A stretch of 64,000 bases of DNA from DASQEH01 sp038237745 (GTDB lineage Bacteria > Actinomycetota > Actinomycetes > Propionibacteriales > Nocardioidaceae). The notes under the pieces were generated by a model. That model was not told the DNA's origin and made no database searches. It worked only from the letters and a program-made list of their open reading frames with translations. Every line of letters begins with the position of its first letter. Within the stretch, counting starts at the first letter, position 1. Where the stretch lies: positions 17,546 to 81,545 of the forward strand of contig JBBRYJ010000012.1 in NCBI GenBank assembly GCA_038237745.1, written 5' to 3'. Of the stretch, positions 50,944-59,973 are shown one piece after another. The translations under genes and the position numbers were made by a program.

Positions 50944-52083
50944 CTAGGTCGAGGTGGTGTGGGTGCGCTCCGCGAGGTCGGCGACGACGGCCTGGAGGTT
51001 CCCCCGGGCGCTTCGGACGGCTCGCTGGCGACCCGCGCCGGAGCCTCCCGCCAACAGCCGTTCGACGGCAGTGTGCACGTACTCCACGTCGCCATACGAC
51101 TCCAGCGCCGGTCTGATGTGGGCCACCAGACCTTCGAGCACCTCGCGAGCGGGCTTCGTCCGCCGGTCGGCGGGGTCGAGAAGCAGGTGGGACATCCCAT
51201 ACCTTCCGGCCTGCCAGTGGGCGGCTCGCAACAGATCGGTGCGAAACTCCGGGACCGGCCCGCCGTCATCCCATTCACCGGCGACAGTGTCGACCAGACC
51301 CCTACACAGGGCTGCGAGGAGTACCGCGTCGTTGACCTCGGTGCAGACGTCTGCGACACGGATCTCGATGGTGGGGTAGGACTCGGCCAGGCGGGCGTCG
51401 AAGTAGAGCATCCCCAGGTCGAAAGCCGCTCCGATCTCGATCAGCTCGGCAGCCGCCATGCGGTAGCCGGCCGGGTCACCGAACGGCTCCGACGGCCCCG
51501 CCGAAGGCCAGCGCTTCCATACCTGGGAGCGCCAGCTCGCATAGCCGGAGTCTCGGCTGTGCCAGTAAGGCGAGTTGGCGCTGACTGCGAGCAGCACCGG
51601 AAGCCAGCCGCGGATCCGGTCGAGGACGGCAACCGCTTCGTCGTCGCTCTGCACGTCGACGTGCACGTGCATGCCACACACGACGCCCTGCCGACCGATC
51701 TCGCCGAACTCGTGCACGATCCGCTCGTAGCGGGAGTTCGGTGTCACGACGAGGTTCGGCCGGCCGAGGACTGGCGTCCCTGATGCCACGACCAGAACCC
51801 CGGACGCTACAGCTGCCTCGCTTGCTGCCTGACGACATCGCCGTACCTCGGTCTCCAGCTCGCCGAGGTCTTTGCAGGGTGCGGATGCCGTCTCCAGCTG
51901 CTGGAGGAAGAGCTCCTGCTCCAGGTCGTCGGGGCCGTCGCGCCGCGCTGCCTTCCCAGCCTCGGTCTTGTGCTCGCCGTGCGCAGCAACCACCCGATGA
52001 GACACCGCATCGAGTTCATACGTCTCGGGGTTGACGAGCAGCAGCTCCTCCTCGACTCCCAGCTTTCGCTCCACCACGGCCAT
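50944..52083 (-). CDS. Carboxylate-amine ligase, YbdK/GCS2 family
   Basis: A 379-residue ATP-dependent ligase of the glutamate-cysteine ligase 2 family. It begins VERKLGVEEELLLVNPETYEL, with the GxEEEL motif. Further signatures are EQELFLQQLETAS, CGMHVHVDVQSDDEAVAV (metal-binding His) and YPTIEIRVADVCTEV. Substrates of the stand-alone YbdK type are not certain, though weak gamma-glutamyl-cysteine activity has been seen in the family. It diverges from the DUF72 gene across 159 bases, where only the latter's -10 box was recognised. Confidence 0.92.
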   Translation of the reverse strand: MAVVERKLGVEEELLLVNPETYELDAVSHRVVAAHGEHKTEAGKAARRDGPDDLEQELFLQQLETASAPCKDLGELETEVRRCRQAASEAAVASGVLVVASGTPVLGRPNLVVTPNSRYERIVHEFGEIGRQGVVCGMHVHVDVQSDDEAVAVLDRIRGWLPVLLAVSANSPYWHSRDSGYASWRSQVWKRWPSAGPSEPFGDPAGYRMAAAELIEIGAAFDLGMLYFDARLAESYPTIEIRVADVCTEVNDAVLLAALCRGLVDTVAGEWDDGGPVPEFRTDLLRAAHWQAGRYGMSHLLLDPADRRTKPAREVLEGLVAHIRPALESYGDVEYVHTAVERLLAGGSGAGRQRAVRSARGNLQAVVADLAERTHTTST

Positions 52084-52242
52084 AGTCTGCCGGACAGCCG
52101 GCGGAGCTGCTGTCGTCCGTCCACGGTCTCGACGACCGGCGGCCCGCGCGGGCAGGCGAGCGCAACCTGCATTGTGGGCGCGCGGCGGATAGGGCCGAGG
52201 TCGCGGGCGCTATCCGCCGATGATCGGCCTTAGCCTCGTGAG

Positions 52243-53093
52243 GTGGGGCAGATTCGGGTCGGTATCTCGGGGTGGCGGTATGCCGGGTGGCGAGGTGACT
52301 TCTACCCGCGCGGACTGGTGCAGCGTCACGAGCTGAGCTACGCGGCCGCGCGTCTCCCCAGCATCGAGATCAACGGGTCCTTCTACGCCCTCCAGCGGCC
52401 CGAGAGCTACGCCTCGTGGCGCGACCAGACCCCCGAGGCCTTCGTCTTCGCGCTCAAGGCCGGTCGCTACATCACCCACATGAAGCGGCTCGTCGACGTC
52501 GAGACGCCGATCGCCAACTTCTTCGCGTCCGGCCCGTTGGCGCTGGCAGCCAAGCTGGGGCCGGTCCTGTGGCAGCTACCGGCCGTCAGCCGCTTCGACA
52601 TCGACGTGCTGGAGACGTTCCTGCGCCTGCTGCCGGCAACGACAGAGGAGGCCGCTCGGCTCGCTCGCCGTCACGACGCGAAGGTATCGGGTGAGCGGGC
52701 GATGGTCGCCCCACTCACCCAACAGCGGATTCAGCACGCGTTCGAGCCTCGCCATCCCAGCTTCGCGGACCCGCGGGTGGCCGAGATCCTGCGCCGGTAC
52801 GACGTCGGACTCGTCGTGTCGGACGCCGGAACCAGATGGCCTCGCTTCGAGCACGTCACCTCCGACTTCGTCTACGTTCGGCTCCACGGGGCCGAGGAGC
52901 TGTATGTCAGCGGCTACACGGAGGCGGCTCTCGAAACCTGGGCCGAGAAGACACAGCGTGGTCAGGCAGCGGCCTCGACGTCTACGTGTACTTGGACAAC
53001 GACGCGAAGGTGCACGCACCGTACGACGCGCTGAGGCTGATGGGGCGGCTCGGTGTGGACTGGACAGCGGGAGGCACGGCGACACCGACGTAG
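52243..53093 (+). pseudogene. DUF72 protein, one-base frameshift near the C-terminus
   Basis: From GTG 52243 the frame gives VGISGWRYAGWRGDFYP, FALKAGRYITHMKRL and YVRLHGAEELYVSGYT, all typical of DUF72 (a TIM-barrel family of unknown role). After about residue 235 (WAEKT) it turns to nonsense. In another frame the expected ending appears (AWSGSGLDVYVYLDNDAKVH, then APYDALRLMGRL) and stops at 53093. One base more near 52950 would join them. TAGCCT six bases before the GTG predicts a leaderless transcript. The normal ending is fully present, so a sequencing slip is plausible. Confidence 0.88.
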
Positions 53094-53108
53094 CGGCGCC
53101 CGGGCTGA

Positions 53109-54506
53109 TCAGACGAACGCGGGGAACGTCGGCTCGGGCAACGGTCCGAGCGTGGCGTCACGCGTCGCCTCGTACCCGGAACCGATCTCGATCAGCGTCG
53201 GCTCGCTTCCGGCCGTGCCCCAGAACGTGACAGCCACCGGCAGCGCGTGCCGCAGCCCGGAGGGTACGGTCAGCAGCGGGTAGCCCGCCATGGCCGCGGC
53301 CTGGCTGCACCCTCCCGCGTGGTGCTCGGAGTTGACCAGGTCGATGGGCATCGCCTGTGACCACGCCGGGGTGACGAGCGCGTCAAGACCGTGCGACGTC
53401 AGCACCTTGTCGATCCCCTCGTCCCGGCCACGCCGCAGGCACGCCGAACGAGCGGCGGCATACTGCTCCGAGTCGACGCCAGGAGATTCGAGGGCGGCTT
53501 CGAAGAAGGACTGACCGAAGTACGGCATCTCTTCCTCGGCATGCTCCCGGTTGAACGCCACAAGATCTTCGAGCTTCCGCAGACCGTCGCTGCGTCGGGT
53601 GGCCAGGTATGCAGACATTCCCTCCTGTAGCTCGCACAGGAGGACCAGGAGTTCGTCGTCGGCTCCGTATCCTTCCATCGCCTCGAGGCTCGTGTCGTCG
53701 ACGACCACCGCTCCCGCCGCTGACATCGCGGAAAGCGCCTCCTCGGCAGCAGCGTCGGCGTCGCGGCTGTATCCCCAGAGGCTGCCTCGCGGTACGCCGA
53801 TCCGCTTGCCGACCAGCCTCCCTTGCCTGGCGTGCGAGGCGTAGTCGACGTCGTCGTCAGCGAGCGCGGACAGAAGCGCGGCTGCCTCCTCCACCGTTCG
53901 TGCCAACGGTCCGACGGTGTCCTGGGAGGCCGAGATCGGGACCACCCCCTGCGTCGGGACCAACCCCACCGTCGGCTTCAGGCCGACACAGCCGTTGAAG
54001 GCAGCCGGGCAGGTGATCGACCCGTCGGTCTCGGTCCCGACGGCAAGGCGCACGAGTCCCGCCGCCACCGCGGCGGCGCTTCCGGAGCTGGAGCCGCCGG
54101 ACGAGCGGTTCAGGGCATACGGGTTGCGCGTCAGGCCGCCGTAGGCGCTCCAGCCCGACGACGAGTTCGCGTCACGGAGGTTCGCCCACTCGCTGAGGTT
54201 GGACTTGCCGACGATCACCACGCCGGCCTTGCGTAGCCGGGTCACCACGGCGGCGTCGTTCGCGGGAGGCGCGTCGGCAAGAGCCAACGACCCCGCAGTC
54301 GTGAGCAGGTCGGCGGTGTCGATGTTGTCCTTGACGACGATGCACTGCCCGTGCAGTGGGCCGCGCACACGGCCGGCAGCCCGCTCCCTGTCCAGGGCGT
54401 CCGACTCCACGGCATTGGGGTTTGTCGTGCAGACCGCGTTGGTGAGACGGTCGAGGTCGTCTATCACCGCCAGGGCGGTCTCGGCGGCTTGACGGGAGGA
54501 CGGCAT
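53109..54506 (-). CDS. Amidase signature-family amidase
   Basis: About 465 residues. The Ser-cisSer-Lys triad is in place: Lys in GQCIVVKDNIDTADL, and the two serines in RSSGGSSSGSAAAVAAGL and GTETDGSITCPAAFNGCVGLKPT. It resembles Asp/Glu-tRNA amidotransferase subunit A but has no GatB or GatC neighbour, so a free amidase acting on small amides or peptides is likelier. ATG 54506 has AGGA seven bases upstream. An in-frame start at 54554 would add 16 residues. It is transcribed alone. Confidence 0.92.
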   Translation of the reverse strand: MPSSRQAAETALAVIDDLDRLTNAVCTTNPNAVESDALDRERAAGRVRGPLHGQCIVVKDNIDTADLLTTAGSLALADAPPANDAAVVTRLRKAGVVIVGKSNLSEWANLRDANSSSGWSAYGGLTRNPYALNRSSGGSSSGSAAAVAAGLVRLAVGTETDGSITCPAAFNGCVGLKPTVGLVPTQGVVPISASQDTVGPLARTVEEAAALLSALADDDVDYASHARQGRLVGKRIGVPRGSLWGYSRDADAAAEEALSAMSAAGAVVVDDTSLEAMEGYGADDELLVLLCELQEGMSAYLATRRSDGLRKLEDLVAFNREHAEEEMPYFGQSFFEAALESPGVDSEQYAAARSACLRRGRDEGIDKVLTSHGLDALVTPAWSQAMPIDLVNSEHHAGGCSQAAAMAGYPLLTVPSGLRHALPVAVTFWGTAGSEPTLIEIGSGYEATRDATLGPLPEPTFPAFV

Positions 54507-54651
54507 ACCGCATCCTGGCACTGCCTGGTCGGCGGCCGGCGAAGCGGCTGCCAAGGGCTGTGGCGGCGCCGGATACCGAGCGGGTTCCCGCGGGCCTCAG
54601 CCATGGCGCCTGGTCGCTGGTTTGCGCTGATGGCTGCGCCTCACGATAGAT

Positions 54652-54681
54652 TTGGCCAGCTCATCGCGACGCTGGTACTCT
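54652..54681 (+). promoter_or_regulatory. Promoter of rpsT
   Basis: TTGGCC (54652-54657) and TACTCT (54676-54681) are 18 bases apart. Transcription should begin near 54688, leaving a leader of about 67 bases before GTG 54755. Confidence 0.6.
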
Positions 54682-54691
54682 CGTGGGCTGT

Positions 54692-54711
54692 GTGTGGCGA
54701 GGTTCCCACAC
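54692..54711 (+). promoter_or_regulatory. Hairpin in the rpsT leader
   Basis: GTGTGG and CCACAC flank an 8-base loop just after the predicted start point. It may stabilise the message or take part in S20 feedback, but there is no direct sign of either. Confidence 0.35.
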
Positions 54712-54754
54712 CAGTGACGTACTGTCCGCTTTCGACCCCAAGAGGCTCCGCTCC

Positions 54755-55015
54755 GTGGCGAATATCAAGTCCCAGATCAAGCGCAACCGGCAGAACGACG
54801 AGGCTCGCGAGCGCAACAAGTCCGTGAAGTCCTCACTCAAGACGTCGATCCGCCGCTTCCGTGAGGCTGCCGACGCCGGTGAGACGGAGCAGGCGACGAG
54901 TCTGGCCGCGATGGCGAGCCGCAAGCTCGACAAGGCGGTTTCCGCCGGAGTCATCCACAAGAACCAGGCGGCGAACAAGAAGTCCGCCATCGCGAAGCGG
55001 GCCTCGACGCTCTGA
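54755..55015 (+). CDS. rpsT: 30S ribosomal protein S20
   Basis: An 86-residue primary binder of 16S rRNA. It starts GTG 54755 (MANIKSQIKRNRQNDEARER). The family pattern of basic helices follows (KSVKSSLKTSIRRF, then HKNQAANKKSAIAKR). AAGAGG about ten bases ahead of the GTG supports this start over the longer open frame from 54683. It has its own promoter and converges with holA, as in other actinobacteria. Confidence 0.97.
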   Translation: MANIKSQIKRNRQNDEARERNKSVKSSLKTSIRRFREAADAGETEQATSLAAMASRKLDKAVSAGVIHKNQAANKKSAIAKRASTL

Positions 55016-55053
55016 CCTGAGGCATGGGCGCGACCACCGAGTCCATCGGCAGC

Positions 55054-56034
55054 TTAATGAAGCTCTCGCGCTCGGACCACAGAGATGACCAGCCGCTCGC
55101 ACGCCCACTGGCGGTCGCCGGCAGCGCCCTTCACGTCGGCATCCGCTGCGGCGGCAGCCTGGATCGCCGCTGCCAGACCGGGGCTTGACCAGCCTCTGGA
55201 CTGCGCCGCGATCGACTTGAGCTTCCAGGTCGGTACGCCGACCTCACGGGCCAGGTCGTCTTCGCGAAGCCCCCGCGGAGCAGATGCGTAGCGCGCCATA
55301 CCTCGTAGCCCCCCAGCCATGGCACTCGTCACGAGAACCGGGTCGACCCTGGCTGCGAAAGCCCACCTCAGCTGCTCGAGGGCCTCTGTTACCTTGCCCG
55401 CGATTGCGGCGTCAGCAACTGCGAACCCTTTGACCTCCGCCCGCCCGCCGAAGTACCTCCGCACCAGATCCTCACTGACTGGCCCGTCTCCTGCGTCGTT
55501 GGAAAGCTGGTCGGCGGCGCCGGCGAGTGCCCGAAGATCCTCACCTACAGCGTCGACCAGTGCGGCTGCCGCAGACTGGCTGATCCGAGCCGCGTGGTGC
55601 CGGAACTCTGCTACCACCCAGTCGGGCAGCTCCCACTTCTTGAAGGGCTGTGCCTTGACCTCGTCCACGCCGGATCTACGGAGCTTGTCGAGGACAGCTT
55701 TGCCCTTGTTCCCTCCGGTGTGATGCAGGAGAAGCACGACATCGGGCGAAGGCTCGGCGACATACCCGAGCAATGGCTCGATGGCCACATCCGGCAACTC
55801 CTCGAGCGCGCGCACGACGACGCAGCGAAGCGACGCGAACAGGGACGGACTGGTGATCTCGGCAAACGCTCCGGGTCCGAGCTCGTCGGCTGGTATCTCG
55901 GAGAGATCGGCGTCACCGTCCGCCGCTCGGATCGCCGAGCGAACATCGTCGATGGTGCGCTCCGCGACGAACTCGTTGGTGCCGCTGACCAGAATGGTGG
56001 TACCGAGGACGTCAGCAGCTCTCACACCCGCCAT
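55054..56034 (-). CDS. holA: DNA polymerase III subunit delta
   Basis: About 326 residues of the clamp-loader delta subunit, which opens the beta clamp. The N-terminal domain begins ILVSGTNEFVAERTIDDVRSAIR. VVVRALEELPD and the PDVVLLLHHTGGNKGKAVLDKL strand-loop are typical. C-terminal helices include LDRALEQL-like TEALEQLRWAF and WKLKSIAAQSRGWSSPGLAAAI. ATG 56034 is preferred to a GTG at 56052. The order comEA-comEC-holA-rpsT is conserved across many bacteria, here with the DUF202 gene inserted. Confidence 0.93.
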   Translation of the reverse strand: MAGVRAADVLGTTILVSGTNEFVAERTIDDVRSAIRAADGDADLSEIPADELGPGAFAEITSPSLFASLRCVVVRALEELPDVAIEPLLGYVAEPSPDVVLLLHHTGGNKGKAVLDKLRRSGVDEVKAQPFKKWELPDWVVAEFRHHAARISQSAAAALVDAVGEDLRALAGAADQLSNDAGDGPVSEDLVRRYFGGRAEVKGFAVADAAIAGKVTEALEQLRWAFAARVDPVLVTSAMAGGLRGMARYASAPRGLREDDLAREVGVPTWKLKSIAAQSRGWSSPGLAAAIQAAAAADADVKGAAGDRQWACERLVISVVRARELH

Positions 56035-56095
56035 GGCAAACCAGCATGGCACGCGACGCCGACAGAGCCGCGGCGGACGACGCGCCCGCCCGCGG

Positions 56096-56464
56096 CTAGA
56101 TCAGGGCCCCCACGAAGGCGATGGCGGCCAACACGATCAATGCCCCGGTGATGACTGGTGGCACCACGCTGAAGGGAAGCGGTTGGCCACGCCGCATCGC
56201 CATCTCGAGCCGACGCCACCGCCAGTAACACGCGCCTGCGGTGAATACTCCGAGGGCGTAGAGCCCGGAACCAACGACCACCACGATTGCCCGGTGGCCG
56301 ATCACCTTGTCGAAGAAGCTCAAGATCGCCGTGCCCGCCGCGAAGAACGCCAGTGCAGTGCGGACGTAGGCAAGGAAGGTTCGCTCGTTGGCGAGGGTGA
56401 AGCGGTAGTCCGGTTCCTCGCCGACCTTGCGAACTTCGTCCTGTGGACCTAACAGCCCGGACAA
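56096..56464 (-). CDS. DUF202 (YidH-like) small membrane protein
   Basis: A protein of about 122 residues if it starts at TTG 56464, which has AAAGG seven bases upstream and gives the usual family length. The motif DYRFTLANERTFLAYVRTALAFFAAG marks DUF202. Three hydrophobic helices follow (about 40-60, 68-90 and 98-120). A GTG at 56599 would add 45 residues and overlap comEC by 56 bases. Function is unknown. It lies between comEC and holA in the same direction. Confidence 0.75.
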   Translation of the reverse strand: MSGLLGPQDEVRKVGEEPDYRFTLANERTFLAYVRTALAFFAAGTAILSFFDKVIGHRAIVVVVGSGLYALGVFTAGACYWRWRRLEMAMRRGQPLPFSVVPPVITGALIVLAAIAFVGALI

Positions 56465-56543
56465 GAGGCGACCTTTCCGTCGGGTTGCGCGTTGACGTGC
56501 TCCCTCCAGTGTGACGGCTTGTGGCTCGGCGAGTCTTCCTGAG

Positions 56544-58880
56544 TCATTTCGACGTGGCCACGCTGAGCTGTCCGCATTGCTCGACGACAGCGATGTCACC
56601 GTCGAGGTCTGTGCGGTAGACCCGCGCGCCGAGCTGCTCGAAGGCCGCCAGAGTCTGCTGTGCCGGATGGCCGTAGTCGTTGTGAGCTCCGACGGAGATC
56701 ACCGCGACAGGAGCCTGGGTAGCAGCGATGAACGCGGGGTCCTGGTTCGCCGATCCGTGGTGTGCCACCTTGAAGACGTCGACGGCCAGGTCGTCACCCG
56801 CCGCCATGACGTCGTCCTCCTCCTCCGGCTCGGCGTCGCCGCTCAACAGGAGGTCGTGACCATCGGCGTCCACCCTCATCATGATGCTCGCGTTGTTAGG
56901 TCCCGAGCCCTCACTGCTCGCCGTCGCACCGTCGAGAGTCGGGACCCGCAGGGGCCCGAAGACCTGCCAGCTCAGCTGGCCGACGCTACGGCGCTCACCG
57001 GCCGTGGCGACCGTTACCGGGATGCCTGCCTCGTCGGCCAGTCGACGAACGGTCGCCGAACGGTCAGCGGGCTCGGCCAGCGGAGAGACTTCGATCTCGG
57101 CGACGTTCCGCCCGTCGAGCACGCCGGCCAGCCCGTCGACATGATCTGCGTGGAAGTGCGTGAGGACCACGAGCGCGATGGTGTCCACTCCCAGCCGGTC
57201 GAGGCAACTGTCCATCAAGCGAGGGTCGGGTCCAGTGTCGACCACGACGGCAACCCCGCTGCCAGCGTTGAGTACCAGACCGTCGCCTTGGCCGACGTCA
57301 CAGGCGACCATGAGCCAGTGGCTTGGCGGCCATCCGAAACGACCGACCGGGTGGACGACAGCCAGCAGCACCACCCCGACTACAGCCAGAGACGCCAGGG
57401 GGTGACCCAGCAAACGGCTCATCACCGGCACTGCCACCAGGCACAGGACGCTGAGGGCTACCAGTGCGAACGGAGCGACGGGCCAACCCACACTGGCGCC
57501 CTCGAGCCGGGCACACCTGTGGGCAACCGTGATGATCCACCACGCGCTCAGACCGGCAACATGGCCGCCGAGATGGCCCAGCTGACTGCACACCATGGCC
57601 GCGAGACCCGCCGCCAGACCGGCGACGGTCGTCGGTCCGACTGCCGGTGCGACGAGCAGGTTGCTCGCGACGGCGACAAGGCTCACCTGCCCTGAGACCG
57701 CTGCGATGACGGGCGTGCAGACAAGCTGCGCGGCCAGCGGGACAGCGACGGCCTCGGCGACGAGTCTCGGCATCCACCGAGACAGTGAGTCCCGCCATCC
57801 CGGCGCCAAGAGCAGGATGCCGACGGTGGCCAGCGTCGACAACAAGAAGCCCACCGACCTCGCCAACCACGGATCGGCGACCACGAGCACCACGACGGCA
57901 GCACATAGCGCGCGGACACCACGGTTGCGCCCGCTGACGGACAGACCTACCAACGCCACGAGACCCATCGCCGCGGCGCGGAGAACGCTCGGCTCGGGCC
58001 TTGCCAGCAAGACGAAGAACACCACCGCTGATAACCCCACGACGGCCAGGCCCCGGGCGCGTACGCCGCACCATCGGGCGCAGAACATGACGAAACCCAG
58101 GACGAGTGTCAGGTTGGACCCGCTCACTGCGAGCAGGTGGGTGAGTCCGGTGGTCGTGAAGTCGGCAGTGACATCTGGTGGCATGAGGGCGTCGTCACCG
58201 TCAACCAACGCCGGAACAAGTGACGCCTGAGCTGGTGGCAGCGGTGAAGCCGCCTCCCGGAGGCCCGCGCGCACCTGCGAGATGCCGGTATAGACCCACC
58301 CGGCCCGACTGACGACACGGGGATCCGACCTGCCGTACAACACTGCGGCGAGGTCGGCACCTTGCGCCGGTGCCAGCCGTCCTCCGACCTCGACGTGCTC
58401 ACCGAGTCGCAGAGTCGACCAGGTCACGTCGGCGATCGCCAGAACCGGCGACCGCACCTGACTGGTCTGGCCTCGCGCGGTGACAACCGTCGCGGTCAGC
58501 CGTACGACGACGTACGGAGCGAATGTGCCCTCGCGGCGAACCGGGTCTGACGCCACCGAGCCTTCTAGGACAACCTCGGCTCGCTGCTCCGCGAGGTCCG
58601 GGATCGGCCCCGCCTGGACGGCGCCCGCTCTCAGACCCGCAACGGCCAGCGCCCCTGAGGTGACGACGAGCGCAGCGGCAGCAGCCGACCGAAATGACGC
58701 ATGCCCCGGGCGGCGCTCGGCCCGGCGCCCGCCAGCGGCGAGACAGACGCCGCCGGCCGCAAGCAGGAGAACAGCCCCCAGCACGGCTCGCCCTGTCGGC
58801 CACCCCAGCCCCCACGCCGCAGTCCCCCAGGCGGCGATGGCGGCTGGGGCCAGCCGAAGATCCAGGGGCTCGCGCGTCAT
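56544..58880 (-). CDS. comEC: ComEC/Rec2 DNA-uptake channel protein
   Basis: A 778-residue membrane protein. An N-terminal hydrophobic region and OB-like domain (about 1-210) come first. The competence domain follows with about eight helices (210-500; GLTHLLAVSGSNLTLVLGFVM is its signature). A metallo-beta-lactamase domain (about 530-778) carries VLTHFHADHVDGLAG near 583 and the late HHGSANQD. The channel passes single-stranded DNA during uptake; the nuclease-like domain may degrade the other strand. The ATG overlaps comEA by ATGA. No type IV pilus genes are in view, so natural competence is untested. Confidence 0.94.
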   Translation of the reverse strand: MTREPLDLRLAPAAIAAWGTAAWGLGWPTGRAVLGAVLLLAAGGVCLAAGGRRAERRPGHASFRSAAAAALVVTSGALAVAGLRAGAVQAGPIPDLAEQRAEVVLEGSVASDPVRREGTFAPYVVVRLTATVVTARGQTSQVRSPVLAIADVTWSTLRLGEHVEVGGRLAPAQGADLAAVLYGRSDPRVVSRAGWVYTGISQVRAGLREAASPLPPAQASLVPALVDGDDALMPPDVTADFTTTGLTHLLAVSGSNLTLVLGFVMFCARWCGVRARGLAVVGLSAVVFFVLLARPEPSVLRAAAMGLVALVGLSVSGRNRGVRALCAAVVVLVVADPWLARSVGFLLSTLATVGILLLAPGWRDSLSRWMPRLVAEAVAVPLAAQLVCTPVIAAVSGQVSLVAVASNLLVAPAVGPTTVAGLAAGLAAMVCSQLGHLGGHVAGLSAWWIITVAHRCARLEGASVGWPVAPFALVALSVLCLVAVPVMSRLLGHPLASLAVVGVVLLAVVHPVGRFGWPPSHWLMVACDVGQGDGLVLNAGSGVAVVVDTGPDPRLMDSCLDRLGVDTIALVVLTHFHADHVDGLAGVLDGRNVAEIEVSPLAEPADRSATVRRLADEAGIPVTVATAGERRSVGQLSWQVFGPLRVPTLDGATASSEGSGPNNASIMMRVDADGHDLLLSGDAEPEEEDDVMAAGDDLAVDVFKVAHHGSANQDPAFIAATQAPVAVISVGAHNDYGHPAQQTLAAFEQLGARVYRTDLDGDIAVVEQCGQLSVATSK

Positions 58881-59809
58881 ACATATACGTAGGCCGCGAT
58901 GTCGGAGAGCGTCGCGTCACCTATGCCGGAGACTTCCAGCAGCTCGTCGACGCTGGTGAAGGCACCGTTCTCCGCTCGCCAGGTCAACATCGCCTGTGCC
59001 GTCACCGGACCGATACCCGGCAGCGTGTCGAGCTGCTCGGCTGTCGCTGTGTTGAGGTCGACTGGAGCAATCGAAGCGTCGGTTGTCGAGACGACGGCGC
59101 CACCGGCAGGTGGGCCGGTGCCCATCAACGGTACATCGAAGCCGACCACGACCTGCTCGCCATCGACGAGCAAGCGTGCGAGGTTGAGCGAGCGGGTATC
59201 TGCCCCGGACTTCGCTCCGCCCGCAGCGTCGAGAGCGTCGTCGACTCGTGAGCCTTCCGGCAGCTCGACGATGCCCGGGTGGCGCACCTTCCCCGTGACG
59301 TCGACCACCACGAGACCGGTCGGTGTACTCGTGACTTGTGAACTGTCGGGGGTTGTCGTCCCCGAGGGCACACCTGTGGTCGTGCCCGAGCTCGGCGGCG
59401 CCGCAGGCGACGCGCTCGGGAGAACGCGCTCGCTAGAGATGGTGACGGGCGCGCTGGTCGGGATCGAGCGCAGCACGAGCCACGCTGCCACCGCAACCAT
59501 CGCCAGGACTGCCACGGAGACGACCGCCACCTGGTGTGCCGACACCGACCATCGGCCCGGCTGAACGGCACCGGGTACCCGGGTTGCATGTCTGCCGCGC
59601 TCGCCAGTCGTCCGCGACTCGTCGGCTCGATCAGGTGTGTCGGCGCCGTAGGCGAATTGCTCGTCATACGTGTCCCGCGAGGAATCGGCGCTGCGGCCAT
59701 CTCCCGCCCCGAGGTCTTCGGCGTCTGCAAACTGTGCCGCGATCGCCGTCAGCCGGCGATGAGCAGCAGCGACCGCATCACGGTCAGAAGAAGCCCGCCC
59801 ACCAAGCAT
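58877..59809 (-). CDS. comEA: ComEA DNA-binding protein
   Basis: A 310-residue protein. A charged cytosolic region (1-90) is followed by a helix (about 92-112; VAVVSVAVLAMVAVAAWLVL). A serine/threonine/proline linker and an SLBB domain come next (about 160-220; VVVDVTGKVRHPGIVELPEG). The C-terminal pair of helix-hairpin-helix motifs (about 250-310; VDLNTATAEQLDTLPGIGP and LLEVSGIGDATLSDIAAYV) binds DNA. It delivers DNA to ComEC. TAGCGT six bases before ATG 59809 suggests a leaderless transcript. Confidence 0.94.
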   Translation of the reverse strand: MLGGRASSDRDAVAAAHRRLTAIAAQFADAEDLGAGDGRSADSSRDTYDEQFAYGADTPDRADESRTTGERGRHATRVPGAVQPGRWSVSAHQVAVVSVAVLAMVAVAAWLVLRSIPTSAPVTISSERVLPSASPAAPPSSGTTTGVPSGTTTPDSSQVTSTPTGLVVVDVTGKVRHPGIVELPEGSRVDDALDAAGGAKSGADTRSLNLARLLVDGEQVVVGFDVPLMGTGPPAGGAVVSTTDASIAPVDLNTATAEQLDTLPGIGPVTAQAMLTWRAENGAFTSVDELLEVSGIGDATLSDIAAYVYV

Positions 59810-59973
59810 GCGGAGACGCTATTGCGGGCTTGCGCCTGCGCGCAGCCTTAACCGGCTGCCTGTGGATGACCACGCCACGAGCGCCAGGGGTGTGGATCGT
59901 CGCTTTACCAGCCGATGACAGCAAGCGGTGAGAGTACGGGTAATCCGCCGGGCGCAATGAGGGCCGTGCGCAG

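Noticed and set aside
59842..59859. GCAGCC/GGCTGC hairpin as a terminator after degV
   Set aside because: It is only six base pairs with no T-run, and lies just upstream of the comEA promoter. It is too weak to call.
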